The notes under the pieces: generated by a model | The model's input: the letters and a program-made list of their open reading frames with translations, nothing else | What the model was told of the DNA's origin: nothing | Databases searched by the model: none | Source: SAR86 cluster bacterium | GTDB taxonomy: Bacteria; Pseudomonadota; Gammaproteobacteria; Magnimaribacterales; TMED112 | Direction of reading: 5' to 3' | Assembly: GCA_003331605.1 (NCBI GenBank) | Contig: QOPD01000008.1 | Coordinates: forward strand, 1 to 60,164 | Length of the DNA: 60,164 nt | Shown: positions 19,456-27,102 of the stretch, in pieces | How positions within the stretch are numbered: position 1 is the first letter of the stretch | Layout of the letters: the number at the start of each line of letters is the position of its first letter | Made by a program: the position numbers and the translations under genes

Positions 19456-20629
19456 GCTGACTCACATCACCCAGCCCAAAAATTAAATTTTGAACCTTAT
19501 TCACACCAGGACAAATGTCTGGGGCCGTGAAAGGGCAATTTAAATTTGAAACTCCTAAGGATTTTGTGTCGGGGAAATTCAAATTTGGGTCATCCACAGG
19601 TGCAGCTCCGGGCTCAGGCTCAGTTGCTAGCATTAAGGTAATGTACTTAATCCAGGAATAGGGCATCCATAGCAAATATTCAAGAGGCCCAAATTTTATC
19701 TGATGACCTTTGTCGTAGTTATGGAAGTATTTGGTAAATCTTACAAGGGAAATATTTTCTTCAGGCACAAAGAATGCAAATTGACCATCGGTTACTTCAA
19801 GACCAACTAAGGTCTTGTTTTCATTAAATTTCCTTACGCTCCAATGTAGGCCAAACCATTCTCCAGTCCCTTCAGATAGGGGTTTTATCGATTGATTTAT
19901 GAAATAAGGATCAATAAGTTGAACGCCATTATATTCACCCTTGTCGACTATGAGATTAGTAAATTTTAAAAAGTCTAGGGGCTTTAAATCAACACCATAA
20001 TAAGTCATGTCGTTACCAGCCATATCGCTCCATAAGCCATATTTTTTAATGCCCAAAGGCTTAAAAATTTCTTCAACCAAAACTTCGTGTGGTTCTTTGC
20101 CAAAAATTGTTTGAATGACAGGGTTAAGAAGCATGGTATTAACGTTGTTGTATTCATAAACCACACCTTGTTCTAAGTTTGGTTTTACTTTCATTGCAAA
20201 AGCGAGATTGTCTTTCGAGAAAAACATTTCTTCGTTCTGGTATTCAGTAATGGCCAAGCCCGTTTTCATTGCCAATAAGTTGTAGAGGGTAATATTAGAT
20301 TTAACGTCTCTTGATAACTCAGGTATGAAGAAGCTCAAAGGTTTGTTAAGGTCCTCAAACGTAATGAGATCCTGTTCAATTGCCACACCAATAAGAGCAG
20401 CATAAAACGTTTTGGCTATTGACCAAGAGGTCGCTAAGTCGTCTTCGCTATAGTTCTCACCATAATATTCATGAATAATTTCGTTATTATGCGACATGAT
20501 AAATGCTTGAGTGGCATCGTCGGATTCTATAAGTTCAACTAACTGTTTTTTTACCTCTTGATTGAGTGGTTCGTTTGCAGAAAAGTTAGCAGTAAAAAAA
20601 ACAAGTAAGCCAAATAGAATTCTATTCAT
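19445..20629 (-). CDS. Periplasmic serine hydrolase, beta-lactamase/esterase family (copy B)
   Basis: A 394-residue protein with a cleavable-type signal peptide (first ~18 residues). It carries the class C beta-lactamase-like catalytic pair Ser70-x-x-Lys73 in SWSIAKTF and Tyr160 in EYNNVN. A clear third motif (KTG or HxG) is not seen. Such proteins include esterases, 6-aminohexanoate-dimer hydrolases and peptidases; antibiotic hydrolysis is not implied. It is a diverged paralogue of the upstream gene: both share SWS(I/V)AK, MFF(S/E)KD(N/H)LA and EYNNVN(T/S)MLL at similar spacing. The two overlap by eight bases (ATGAATAG). Confidence 0.87.
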   Translation of the reverse strand: MNRILFGLLVFFTANFSANEPLNQEVKKQLVELIESDDATQAFIMSHNNEIIHEYYGENYSEDDLATSWSIAKTFYAALIGVAIEQDLITFEDLNKPLSFFIPELSRDVKSNITLYNLLAMKTGLAITEYQNEEMFFSKDNLAFAMKVKPNLEQGVVYEYNNVNTMLLNPVIQTIFGKEPHEVLVEEIFKPLGIKKYGLWSDMAGNDMTYYGVDLKPLDFLKFTNLIVDKGEYNGVQLIDPYFINQSIKPLSEGTGEWFGLHWSVRKFNENKTLVGLEVTDGQFAFFVPEENISLVRFTKYFHNYDKGHQIKFGPLEYLLWMPYSWIKYITLMLATEPEPGAAPVDDPNLNFPDTKSLGVSNLNCPFTAPDICPGVNKVQNLIFGLGDVSQPNQ

Positions 20630-21800
20630 CTTCTAAGAATGTCAGGTAATCAATTATTTGTGAGTAATCTCTTATGAACTCTCTTGATATTCCATCCTCC
20701 AAAGTTGCTGGAGACATTATGTTTCCACCTGCGTTTAGGACACCCCATTCAATTAAGAGCCTAGCCAAGGCAATAACATTATCCATACCCAAAAAACTTA
20801 ACCCATAAAGAAAACCAAGGTTTTGAACATCACCCGAGGGAGGGGTGTATTTGGTAATTCTGACAAATACTACGTCTTTTTCTCTGTCGACAAAAATGTA
20901 TTGTCCAAATTTACCGCTGGCATTGAAAATTTTTCTCTCTTCATCAAACCTTGATATCCACCAATGCAAAGAATAACCACGTTCTGATTGGTAACCATTT
21001 TCAGGTGGCAAGTCCCAAACCTGTTGAAATGTCTCGTTAACAAACTCCTCTGATATTAATTGTTTATCTTTCCATTTTCCGTTGCGTGAAAACAGCAAAC
21101 CAAATCTTGCGTAATCTCGTGCTGACATATCAAGACAACAATAGGACAATGTATTGCCAGCATTATCAGTCCAGGCAGAATAAGAAGAAACTTTAGTTGG
21201 GTCCATTATTCTCTCTTTCAGCAATGTTTTAGCACTTTTTCCAGTTGCTTGAAGCAATATATCGCTTAAAAGCATGGAGTTAACATTGTTGTACTCAAAT
21301 TTAGAATCAGGCTCTTTATCCCTTTTAATTGTTTTTGCATAAGCCAGATGGTCTTTTTCAAAAAACATATTTTCATGTTGGTTTGCTGGATATTCGAGAC
21401 CACTCGACATATTTAATACTTGTCTAATTGTTATATCTTGTCTGTCTTCGGTAAAATACGGCAGATAGCTAGACACCTTATCGTCCAATGATACAATTTC
21501 ACCTCTATCAATAGCGGTACCAATCAGACTTGCGTAATAACTTTTAGCCACTGACCAAGATGTGCCTCTAGAGTTTTGATCAAAACCTTCTGCATATCGC
21601 TCACCTACTATGTAGCCATTTTTAATGAGCACTGTAGCCATCGTTGAATTATCTACAAAAGATGCATCTAATAGCCGATCAACTTTGCTTGGATTTAAGC
21701 CAAGACTCTCTGGTGATCTAGATTCCCATTCTGTATCTGGGTATGTGCTCTCTGCAATTGTGTTTAATGAAAGAAGTAAAGTTAATGCGATGTATCTCAT
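20622..21800 (-). CDS. Periplasmic serine hydrolase, beta-lactamase/esterase family (copy A)
   Basis: A 392-residue exported protein (signal about residues 1-17, LTLLLSLNTIAES) with catalytic Ser83-x-x-Lys86 in SWSVAKSY and Tyr170 in FEYNNVN, plus a possible third motif in ASGKFGQ. It leads a two-gene tandem with its paralogue. A Shine-Dalgarno AAGGGA sits six bases before the ATG on the minus strand, and a TATTAT hexamer lies further upstream, so this unit has an ordinary leader. The reaction is unknown; ester or amide hydrolysis in the periplasm is likely. Confidence 0.87.
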   Translation of the reverse strand: MRYIALTLLLSLNTIAESTYPDTEWESRSPESLGLNPSKVDRLLDASFVDNSTMATVLIKNGYIVGERYAEGFDQNSRGTSWSVAKSYYASLIGTAIDRGEIVSLDDKVSSYLPYFTEDRQDITIRQVLNMSSGLEYPANQHENMFFEKDHLAYAKTIKRDKEPDSKFEYNNVNSMLLSDILLQATGKSAKTLLKERIMDPTKVSSYSAWTDNAGNTLSYCCLDMSARDYARFGLLFSRNGKWKDKQLISEEFVNETFQQVWDLPPENGYQSERGYSLHWWISRFDEERKIFNASGKFGQYIFVDREKDVVFVRITKYTPPSGDVQNLGFLYGLSFLGMDNVIALARLLIEWGVLNAGGNIMSPATLEDGISREFIRDYSQIIDYLTFLEDE

Positions 21801-21896
21801 GTAATTCCCTTTTTTACGTTGTTAAAATAATACCATATGGAAAAAACCAGACACTTATAGTATGGGTTTAGGTAATTATACTCCCAAATTTTCGGG

Positions 21897-21924
21897 TTGA
21901 AAATTCATTTAAAATCCATATATG
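21897..21924 (+). promoter_or_regulatory. Candidate sigma-70 promoter of the ccm operon
   Basis: In the 179-base divergent gap 21801-21979, TTGAAA (21897-21902) and TATATG (21919-21924) are 16 bases apart and face ccmA. A Shine-Dalgarno-like AGCAGGT precedes the ATG at 21980. The rest of this gap is AT-rich with no coding signal that I can see. Weak consensus, prediction only. Confidence 0.35.
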
Positions 21925-21979
21925 TAAAGGGATTGCAAGGTATTATCGTAGTTTATTTTCAGAGTAGCAGGTTAACTTC

Positions 21980-22552
21980 ATGACAGTTTTATTTTCAGCA
22001 AATTCATTGAGCTATAACATAGATGGCAATGATATTTTCACAGATATATCTTTTGAGATTCAAGCGGGTACTATCACTGAGATTAGAGGAGGCAATGGAT
22101 CCGGAAAATCTTCCCTTTTGAAGATCTTATGTGGATTAGTTAATTCAAACAACCTTGATACACAACAAGATGTTTGGGGAGATATATCCTACTTGGGCCA
22201 TCACAATGCAATGGTCGAAGAATTGAGCTTCAGGCAAAATTTTGCCTTAGATGGAGTAAGCATAGATAAAACTTTAGCTCAAAGACTTAATATTTTTAGA
22301 TTGAGAAACCAAAAACTAAACAACCTTTCATATGGGGAAAAAAGAAAAATAGCGCTACAAAGAATATTGCAGTCTGGGAAAAAAATATGGATTTTAGATG
22401 AGCCGTATGCTGGCCTAGATGATCTAAGTATTGCTACTCTAGAACGTATTTTTACTGGACATGTAAAAGGGGGTGGAACCATTGTGGTCGCAAACCATCA
22501 ACAGAGTATTTTAAGCAGCAGTGTTATCAATATGGAGAAGAGTTATGCTTAG
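21980..22552 (+). CDS. ccmA: Heme exporter ATP-binding protein CcmA
   Basis: The ATPase of the CcmABCD complex, which powers release of holo-CcmE in System I cytochrome c maturation. 190 residues, slightly short for the family (about 205). Walker A is GGNGSGKSS, the signature is the degenerate LSYGEKRK, and Walker B is IWILDEPYAGLD. The H-loop may be ANHQQ near the end. It is the first gene of ccmABCDEFGH and overlaps ccmB by eight bases (ATGCTTAG). Confidence 0.95.
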   Translation: MTVLFSANSLSYNIDGNDIFTDISFEIQAGTITEIRGGNGSGKSSLLKILCGLVNSNNLDTQQDVWGDISYLGHHNAMVEELSFRQNFALDGVSIDKTLAQRLNIFRLRNQKLNNLSYGEKRKIALQRILQSGKKIWILDEPYAGLDDLSIATLERIFTGHVKGGGTIVVANHQQSILSSSVINMEKSYA

Positions 22553-23162
22553 TGCTCTAAAAAGAGAGTTATTGTTGTTTTTTGGTGTGCCCAAAAATAT
22601 TTACCTACCTTTATCGGTATTTTCAGTAATATTTCTAATCTTTCTCATACTTGATGACAGGGAGTTATTTCAGTATGCAAGTTTATTTATTGCCTCTTTT
22701 ATTACTGTTTTAATTATTTCTGAAAATACATTTAAGGATGATTTTTTAAATGGATATATCGAGAAGCTCTTGTGTGAGCAAAGCAACTTTTTTTATTACT
22801 TCTTCGCAAAGTACTTTACCCAATTAATATTTATTTTTATACCAATGCTTGTGCTTAACTTTATTTTTGGTTCAGTGCCCACTGGCATGAGTGTTGCTAG
22901 CTTTAGTTTTGCTTACTTAGTTTCTCTTTTGACTCTTAATTTTTTCTTTCAGTTGGGTAGCGTAGTTTCAGTAAGAAGAAATAATTCTTTGAACGCCCTA
23001 ATTATTATTCCACTTTTGATACCTTTCATAATATTAGTTAAAGGCTTAGTGGTGGATGGGGTGTGGGAGCCAAACTTTTATTTTTTAATGGCTTATTTTA
23101 TTTTTGGATTGTTTTTTATAAATTACTTAACAGCTAAAATCTTGGAAATTCAGAGTAGATAA
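22545..23162 (+). CDS. ccmB: Heme exporter permease CcmB
   Basis: The membrane partner of CcmA. 205 residues from ATG 22545, with about six hydrophobic segments. I preferred this ATG over an in-frame start 24 bases upstream because it gives the usual cytosolic opening (MLSALKREL), a GGAG-containing ribosome site about ten bases upstream, and the eight-base overlap seen elsewhere in the operon. One base separates its stop from ccmC. The sequence is low in conserved motifs, so the name depends partly on position between ccmA and ccmC. Confidence 0.93.
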   Translation: MLSALKRELLLFFGVPKNIYLPLSVFSVIFLIFLILDDRELFQYASLFIASFITVLIISENTFKDDFLNGYIEKLLCEQSNFFYYFFAKYFTQLIFIFIPMLVLNFIFGSVPTGMSVASFSFAYLVSLLTLNFFFQLGSVVSVRRNNSLNALIIIPLLIPFIILVKGLVVDGVWEPNFYFLMAYFIFGLFFINYLTAKILEIQSR

Positions 23163-23163
23163 C

Positions 23164-23895
23164 ATGTACAAATATATTGCGAAATATTTTTTACTGGAGA
23201 AGGTGTACTTATTTTGTAGAGCTACAGCCTTATGGTCGCTAGGTATTGGAGCTGTATCATTTTTGTTGGTTGCATATTTATGCTTATTTATTTTACCTTC
23301 GGATGCTACTCAATCTGAGGTATATCGAATTCTTTTTGTTCATGTTCCTTCTGCTATTTTTTCAGAATTGGTTTACATTTTCATGGCCGTAAATGGATTC
23401 ATATACTTAGTTTGGAGAACTAAAATTTCAGCCATATTTTTAAGCTCCGCAATTAACATTGGGCTGGCATTCACAGCATTGGTTCTAGTAACCGGCGCTT
23501 TATGGGGCAAGCCTACCTGGGGAACATATTGGGTTTGGGATGCGCGAATTACTTCAACGTTTGTATTGCTAATTCAATACATAGGAATCTTGGCTTTAAA
23601 ATCTTCGTTTAATTCAAAAGAAACAGCAGATCAAATTGTCTCAATTGTAGCTATTATTGGCGCCATAAACATTCCAATAATTAAATTTTCTGTAGAGTGG
23701 TGGAACACTTTACATCAGAGTGCAAGCATCACCTTTAGTGGCAGCTCAATTGATGCTGAAATGCTTTATGCTTTGCCGCTTATGATTTTATCTTTCGCTT
23801 TTTTGGCCTTCTTTATTTTCAGTCGAAATATACAGATTGAAATCTTATCTAGAAATTCAAACACTAAGAAAGTTAGGGAGTTATTAAATGGATAA
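23164..23895 (+). CDS. ccmC: Heme transporter CcmC
   Basis: It presents heme to CcmE at the periplasmic face. 243 residues, six predicted membrane helices. The heme-handling tryptophan-rich motif reads WGTYWVWDARITS, flanked by the two expected histidines in LFVHVPSA and NTLHQSASI. It overlaps ccmD by eight bases (ATGGATAA). Confidence 0.97.
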   Translation: MYKYIAKYFLLEKVYLFCRATALWSLGIGAVSFLLVAYLCLFILPSDATQSEVYRILFVHVPSAIFSELVYIFMAVNGFIYLVWRTKISAIFLSSAINIGLAFTALVLVTGALWGKPTWGTYWVWDARITSTFVLLIQYIGILALKSSFNSKETADQIVSIVAIIGAINIPIIKFSVEWWNTLHQSASITFSGSSIDAEMLYALPLMILSFAFLAFFIFSRNIQIEILSRNSNTKKVRELLNG

Positions 23896-24013
23896 TTTGC
23901 TGTTAGTGTATGCTTGCTACTTTATTGCATTTGCAACATTAATTGGATTAGGAGCTTTGGTTGAAATCAAATTTCGTAATCAAGTAAAGGAGTTGCAAGA
24001 GGATTATGATTAG
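23888..24013 (+). CDS. ccmD: CcmD, small membrane subunit of the heme export complex
   Basis: A 41-residue gene. It encodes a short lead, one hydrophobic helix (YFIAFATLIGLGALVEI) and a charged cytosolic tail (KFRNQVKELQEDYD), the standard CcmD layout. CcmD helps release CcmE from the CcmABC complex. It fits exactly between ccmC and ccmE with eight-base overlaps on both sides (ATGGATAA and ATGATTAG), which supports the start and the reality of the gene. Confidence 0.92.
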   Translation: MDNLLLVYACYFIAFATLIGLGALVEIKFRNQVKELQEDYD

Positions 24014-24422
24014 AAAAAATAGAGCAAATAGAATTTATTTAATTTGTACATTTATATTTGCTGCTGTAGCTATTGTTTATTTTGTTTTGCAGGCTATGAA
24101 TAAAAACATTGATCTATATTTGACTCCAACACAGGCCAAATCAGGCCAGTATGAGATAGATGGCAGCTTTAAACTTGGGGGTATGGTTGCAATTGATTCT
24201 ATTGAGACTGGAAGTGAACTTGATGTGACCTTCGTTGTTACAGATTTTAAAAATTCAATGACTGTAAATTATTCTGGTGTTTTGCCAAGTTTGTTTAAAG
24301 AAAATAGTGGGGTAGTTGCTTCAGGTTTTTATGACCAAGATGCAGAGATTTTTGTTGCAGAGGAGATATTAGCTAAGCACGATGAGAATTATATGCCAAT
24401 AAAAATAGAGGTGGAAAATTAA
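24006..24422 (+). CDS. ccmE: Heme chaperone CcmE
   Basis: It carries heme covalently from CcmC to the CcmFH ligase. 138 residues with an N-terminal anchor helix (IYLICTFIFAAVAIVYFVL) and a periplasmic OB-fold. The heme-binding His125 and Tyr129 form the HxxxY motif in AKHDENYMP. It overlaps ccmD by eight bases; its TAA stop overlaps the proposed ATT start of ccmF. Confidence 0.97.
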   Translation: MIRKNRANRIYLICTFIFAAVAIVYFVLQAMNKNIDLYLTPTQAKSGQYEIDGSFKLGGMVAIDSIETGSELDVTFVVTDFKNSMTVNYSGVLPSLFKENSGVVASGFYDQDAEIFVAEEILAKHDENYMPIKIEVEN

Positions 24423-26235
24423 TATCAGCCCTGATGTCTTAGGCAATATTTTTTTAGGTCTAGCATTATTTTCTGCTTCACTTCAGATTATTGTTTCGTT
24501 AAAACAAAAAATACTACTCGCTAAAAATCTTAGCTATGCCACGTTTCTATTTCTTTTGGGTGGTGGTGTATACCTGTTATCCAAATTTTTGACCAATGAT
24601 TTTTCCTTTTTGTATGTAGCTCAAAATTCAAACGTATTATTACCAACCTTTTACAAAGTCTCAGCTTTCTGGTCGGCCCATGAGGGCTCATTCTATTTAA
24701 TGATTCTGCTCTTGAGTTTTGCAAGCTCTGTTGGTCTCTATATAAGTAAAGACCATGCTTTCACATCCTATGTCATAACATCACAAGGCATTATTGTTTT
24801 CACTTATTTGCTTTTCATGATTTTTGTATCAAGCCCATTTTTAAGGTTGGACTTTGCTCCAGCAAATGGAGCAGACCTTAACCCCTTGCTCCAAGACCCT
24901 TTACTGGCAATTCACCCTCCGATAATTTTTTCTGGCTATGTATTCTATGCTGTAACTTTTTGTTATGTCATTGCGGGTCTATTCAGTGGGTTTTCAAAAG
25001 AATTATTTCAGCATTTAAAGATATGGGCTGGCATTTCATGGTTTACATTATCTTTTGGCATATTGCTTGGTTCGATTTGGGCCTACTATGAGTTGGGTTG
25101 GGGTGGATATTGGTTCTGGGATCCTGTTGAGAATATCTCCCTTATGCCTTGGATAGCTGGGACTGCTTTGACCCACTCTTTAGTCTACAGTCGCGATAAG
25201 CTATTGCTTTCATGGATGGTATTTTTAGCAATCCTTACTTTTTTACTTTCAGTTTTTGGATCATTCATTGTACGCTCTGGAATCCTCAACAGCGTTCACA
25301 GTTTCGCAGCTGACCCCTCTAGAGGAATTTTCTTGCTTAGCATCTTTGCCTTATTCTCATTAATATCATTTGCACTCTTTATAAAAAACTTTACAAAAAT
25401 GGAATCTGCCTGGCCAAAAGTAGGCTCAAGAAATTATTTAGTGGTTCTCAATAACATCGTGTTATCTGGTATTTTATTGGTTGTATTTATTGGTACTTTG
25501 TACCCAATACTTACCGAAGTTATATTCAGACAAAAGCTTAGCATTGGTCCAGATTATTTCTCTCAGCTTATTTCACCCCTAGTGCTTGTTTTAATCGCAT
25601 TATTTACCTACGAGCAATTTATGAGTTTAAGTGTAAAAACAATTTTTAAGCTTAGCGGCTTGCTGGTTGTTTCAGCAACAGTGCTTTTTATAGTGTTGCC
25701 AGCAAACGTATACCTTAATCTCATTTTTTCTTTTGTATTTTTGGTAGTCTTGGCAATAAAAGCAATTTACGATTTCCAGCAAAGAGGAACCTTAATTCAA
25801 CCTCATAAGGTTTTAGGACATTTTTCAGTGGCTTTAATGACGCTAGCGATTATCTTTAACCATAATTTTTCAGAACGTGTTGATATTAGAATTTCTCCAG
25901 GAGATGAAATAAAAGTGATGAATGCTGACATTCAATTTGAAAGTATTGATATTGTGGCTGAACAAAATTTTGATTCTGTTAAAGCAAACTTTGTAGTTAA
26001 TGAAAATATTACTCTTACTCCTGAAAAAAGGATTTACAAAGTGGGAGGACAAATCACCTCGGAAACTGCTGTTAACTCTAATATTGTAAAAGATTACTTA
26101 ATTGTTCTTGGAGATAGGTTTGAGGATGGATCCTGGTCAGCAGCTTTTTCGATCAAGTACGGCATTCTTATAATATGGCTTTCAGCAGGTTTATTGCTTG
26201 TTTCTATGCTTTATGGAACGATAAGGAGAGCATGA
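24418..26235 (+). CDS. ccmF: Cytochrome c heme lyase subunit CcmF, probable ATT start
   Basis: The core of the heme ligase. From 24418 the product has 605 residues (about 647 in E. coli), many membrane helices and the motif WGGYWFWDPVENISLMPW. The first ATG/GTG/TTG in frame is TTG 24556, but starting there would remove the first helix and the conserved opening. Frame-open sequence upstream translates as NISPDVLGNIFLGLALF, matching the family opening of the type IPELGN. The only plausible initiator is ATT at 24418, six bases after GAGG and overlapping the ccmE stop (ATTAA). ATT starts are rare; infC is the classic example. It overlaps ccmG by four bases. Confidence 0.93.
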   Translation: MNISPDVLGNIFLGLALFSASLQIIVSLKQKILLAKNLSYATFLFLLGGGVYLLSKFLTNDFSFLYVAQNSNVLLPTFYKVSAFWSAHEGSFYLMILLLSFASSVGLYISKDHAFTSYVITSQGIIVFTYLLFMIFVSSPFLRLDFAPANGADLNPLLQDPLLAIHPPIIFSGYVFYAVTFCYVIAGLFSGFSKELFQHLKIWAGISWFTLSFGILLGSIWAYYELGWGGYWFWDPVENISLMPWIAGTALTHSLVYSRDKLLLSWMVFLAILTFLLSVFGSFIVRSGILNSVHSFAADPSRGIFLLSIFALFSLISFALFIKNFTKMESAWPKVGSRNYLVVLNNIVLSGILLVVFIGTLYPILTEVIFRQKLSIGPDYFSQLISPLVLVLIALFTYEQFMSLSVKTIFKLSGLLVVSATVLFIVLPANVYLNLIFSFVFLVVLAIKAIYDFQQRGTLIQPHKVLGHFSVALMTLAIIFNHNFSERVDIRISPGDEIKVMNADIQFESIDIVAEQNFDSVKANFVVNENITLTPEKRIYKVGGQITSETAVNSNIVKDYLIVLGDRFEDGSWSAAFSIKYGILIIWLSAGLLLVSMLYGTIRRA

Positions 26236-26744
26236 TGAAAAAAATTATTGTTCTTCTAACGGCAGTGCTATTGATAGCTTTGGTATGGTTTTTTGCCTTA
26301 TCTTTGAATGCTCCAAAAATATCAAATGTAAAAACCCAAGAAGGAAAAGGTTTGCCTAGTGGTTTTGAGCTTTTAAAACTCAATGGTGAGAAAGTTAATG
26401 AAACTGAACTTAACAACGGCATAGTCTTGCTTAATGTATGGGCCAGTTGGTGCATTACTTGCTTAGTTGAGCACCCCTTTTTAAATGAGCTAAGTGAAAC
26501 TTATAACATTGATGTAATAGGAATCAATTACAAAGACAAGCTTGGTGATGCTATTAGGTACCTTGATAAAAACGGCGACCCATATATTTATTCTATTCAC
26601 GATTATGACGGCAAGTATGCTCTTAAGCTAGGGGTAACAGGAGCTCCTGAAACCTTTTTGCTGATTGACGGTGAGATTGTTAAACACAGAGTTGGAGAAG
26701 TAAACCAACAGGTATGGGATGAAGAATTTAGCAACTTTTTTTAG
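26232..26744 (+). CDS. ccmG: Thiol:disulfide interchange protein CcmG/DsbE
   Basis: A membrane-anchored periplasmic thioredoxin that reduces apocytochrome c cysteines. 170 residues: one N-terminal helix (IIVLLTAVLLIALVWFF), then a thioredoxin fold with Cys74 and Cys77 in ASWCITCLVEHP and the cis-Pro segment GAPETFL. The active site is CITC, where most family members have CPTC or CPPC, which should change its redox potential. I chose ATG 26232 (ATGA with the ccmF stop) over an upstream in-frame start inside ccmF. It overlaps ccmH by 26 bases. Confidence 0.95.
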   Translation: MMKKIIVLLTAVLLIALVWFFALSLNAPKISNVKTQEGKGLPSGFELLKLNGEKVNETELNNGIVLLNVWASWCITCLVEHPFLNELSETYNIDVIGINYKDKLGDAIRYLDKNGDPYIYSIHDYDGKYALKLGVTGAPETFLLIDGEIVKHRVGEVNQQVWDEEFSNFF

Positions 26745-27102
26745 TATTTTTTTCATAAATTTTTTTATTTATGCTGACCAGCTATATACAGGACTGGATG
26801 AGCAGCAACTCAAAAGGCTTAATCATCTTTCAGATAATATACGTTGCCCGAAATGCTCGTATGGCAATATTTCAAGTTCAAATGCACCAATTTCAAAGGA
26901 TCTAAAAGAAGAAATTGCTCAAATGATTTTAGCCAAAAAAACGGATGACGAAATATACGATACTATGAGCGAAAGATACGGAGACTATATTCTCTTAAAT
27001 GACGTTGAAAAAAGGAATCCGCTTATATTTCTTGCTCCTTTAATAGCATTAATTATATCCATATTAGTGGTTACAATTTATACTATTAAAAAATCTAAAT
27101 GA
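26719..27102 (+). CDS. ccmH: Cytochrome c maturation protein CcmH
   Basis: A 127-residue CcmH of the short type: signal/anchor, the redox motif IRCPKC (Cys43, Cys46) followed by NAPISKDLKEEI, and one C-terminal membrane helix. It reduces or holds apocytochrome c for CcmF. The C-terminal TPR part present in E. coli CcmH, or the separate CcmI of other proteobacteria, is absent here: smc starts at once with an ATGA overlap. Confidence 0.96.
   Translation: MKNLATFFSIFFINFFIYADQLYTGLDEQQLKRLNHLSDNIRCPKCSYGNISSSNAPISKDLKEEIAQMILAKKTDDEIYDTMSERYGDYILLNDVEKRNPLIFLAPLIALIISILVVTIYTIKKSK

Noticed and set aside
19445-21800. Beta-lactamase antibiotic-resistance genes
   Set aside because: SxxK and YxN motifs are shared by many esterases and peptidases; no KTG motif or beta-lactamase-specific features.
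24556-26235. TTG 24556 as the ccmF start
   Set aside because: It would delete the first membrane helix and conserved opening, which are encoded in frame just upstream from ATT 24418.
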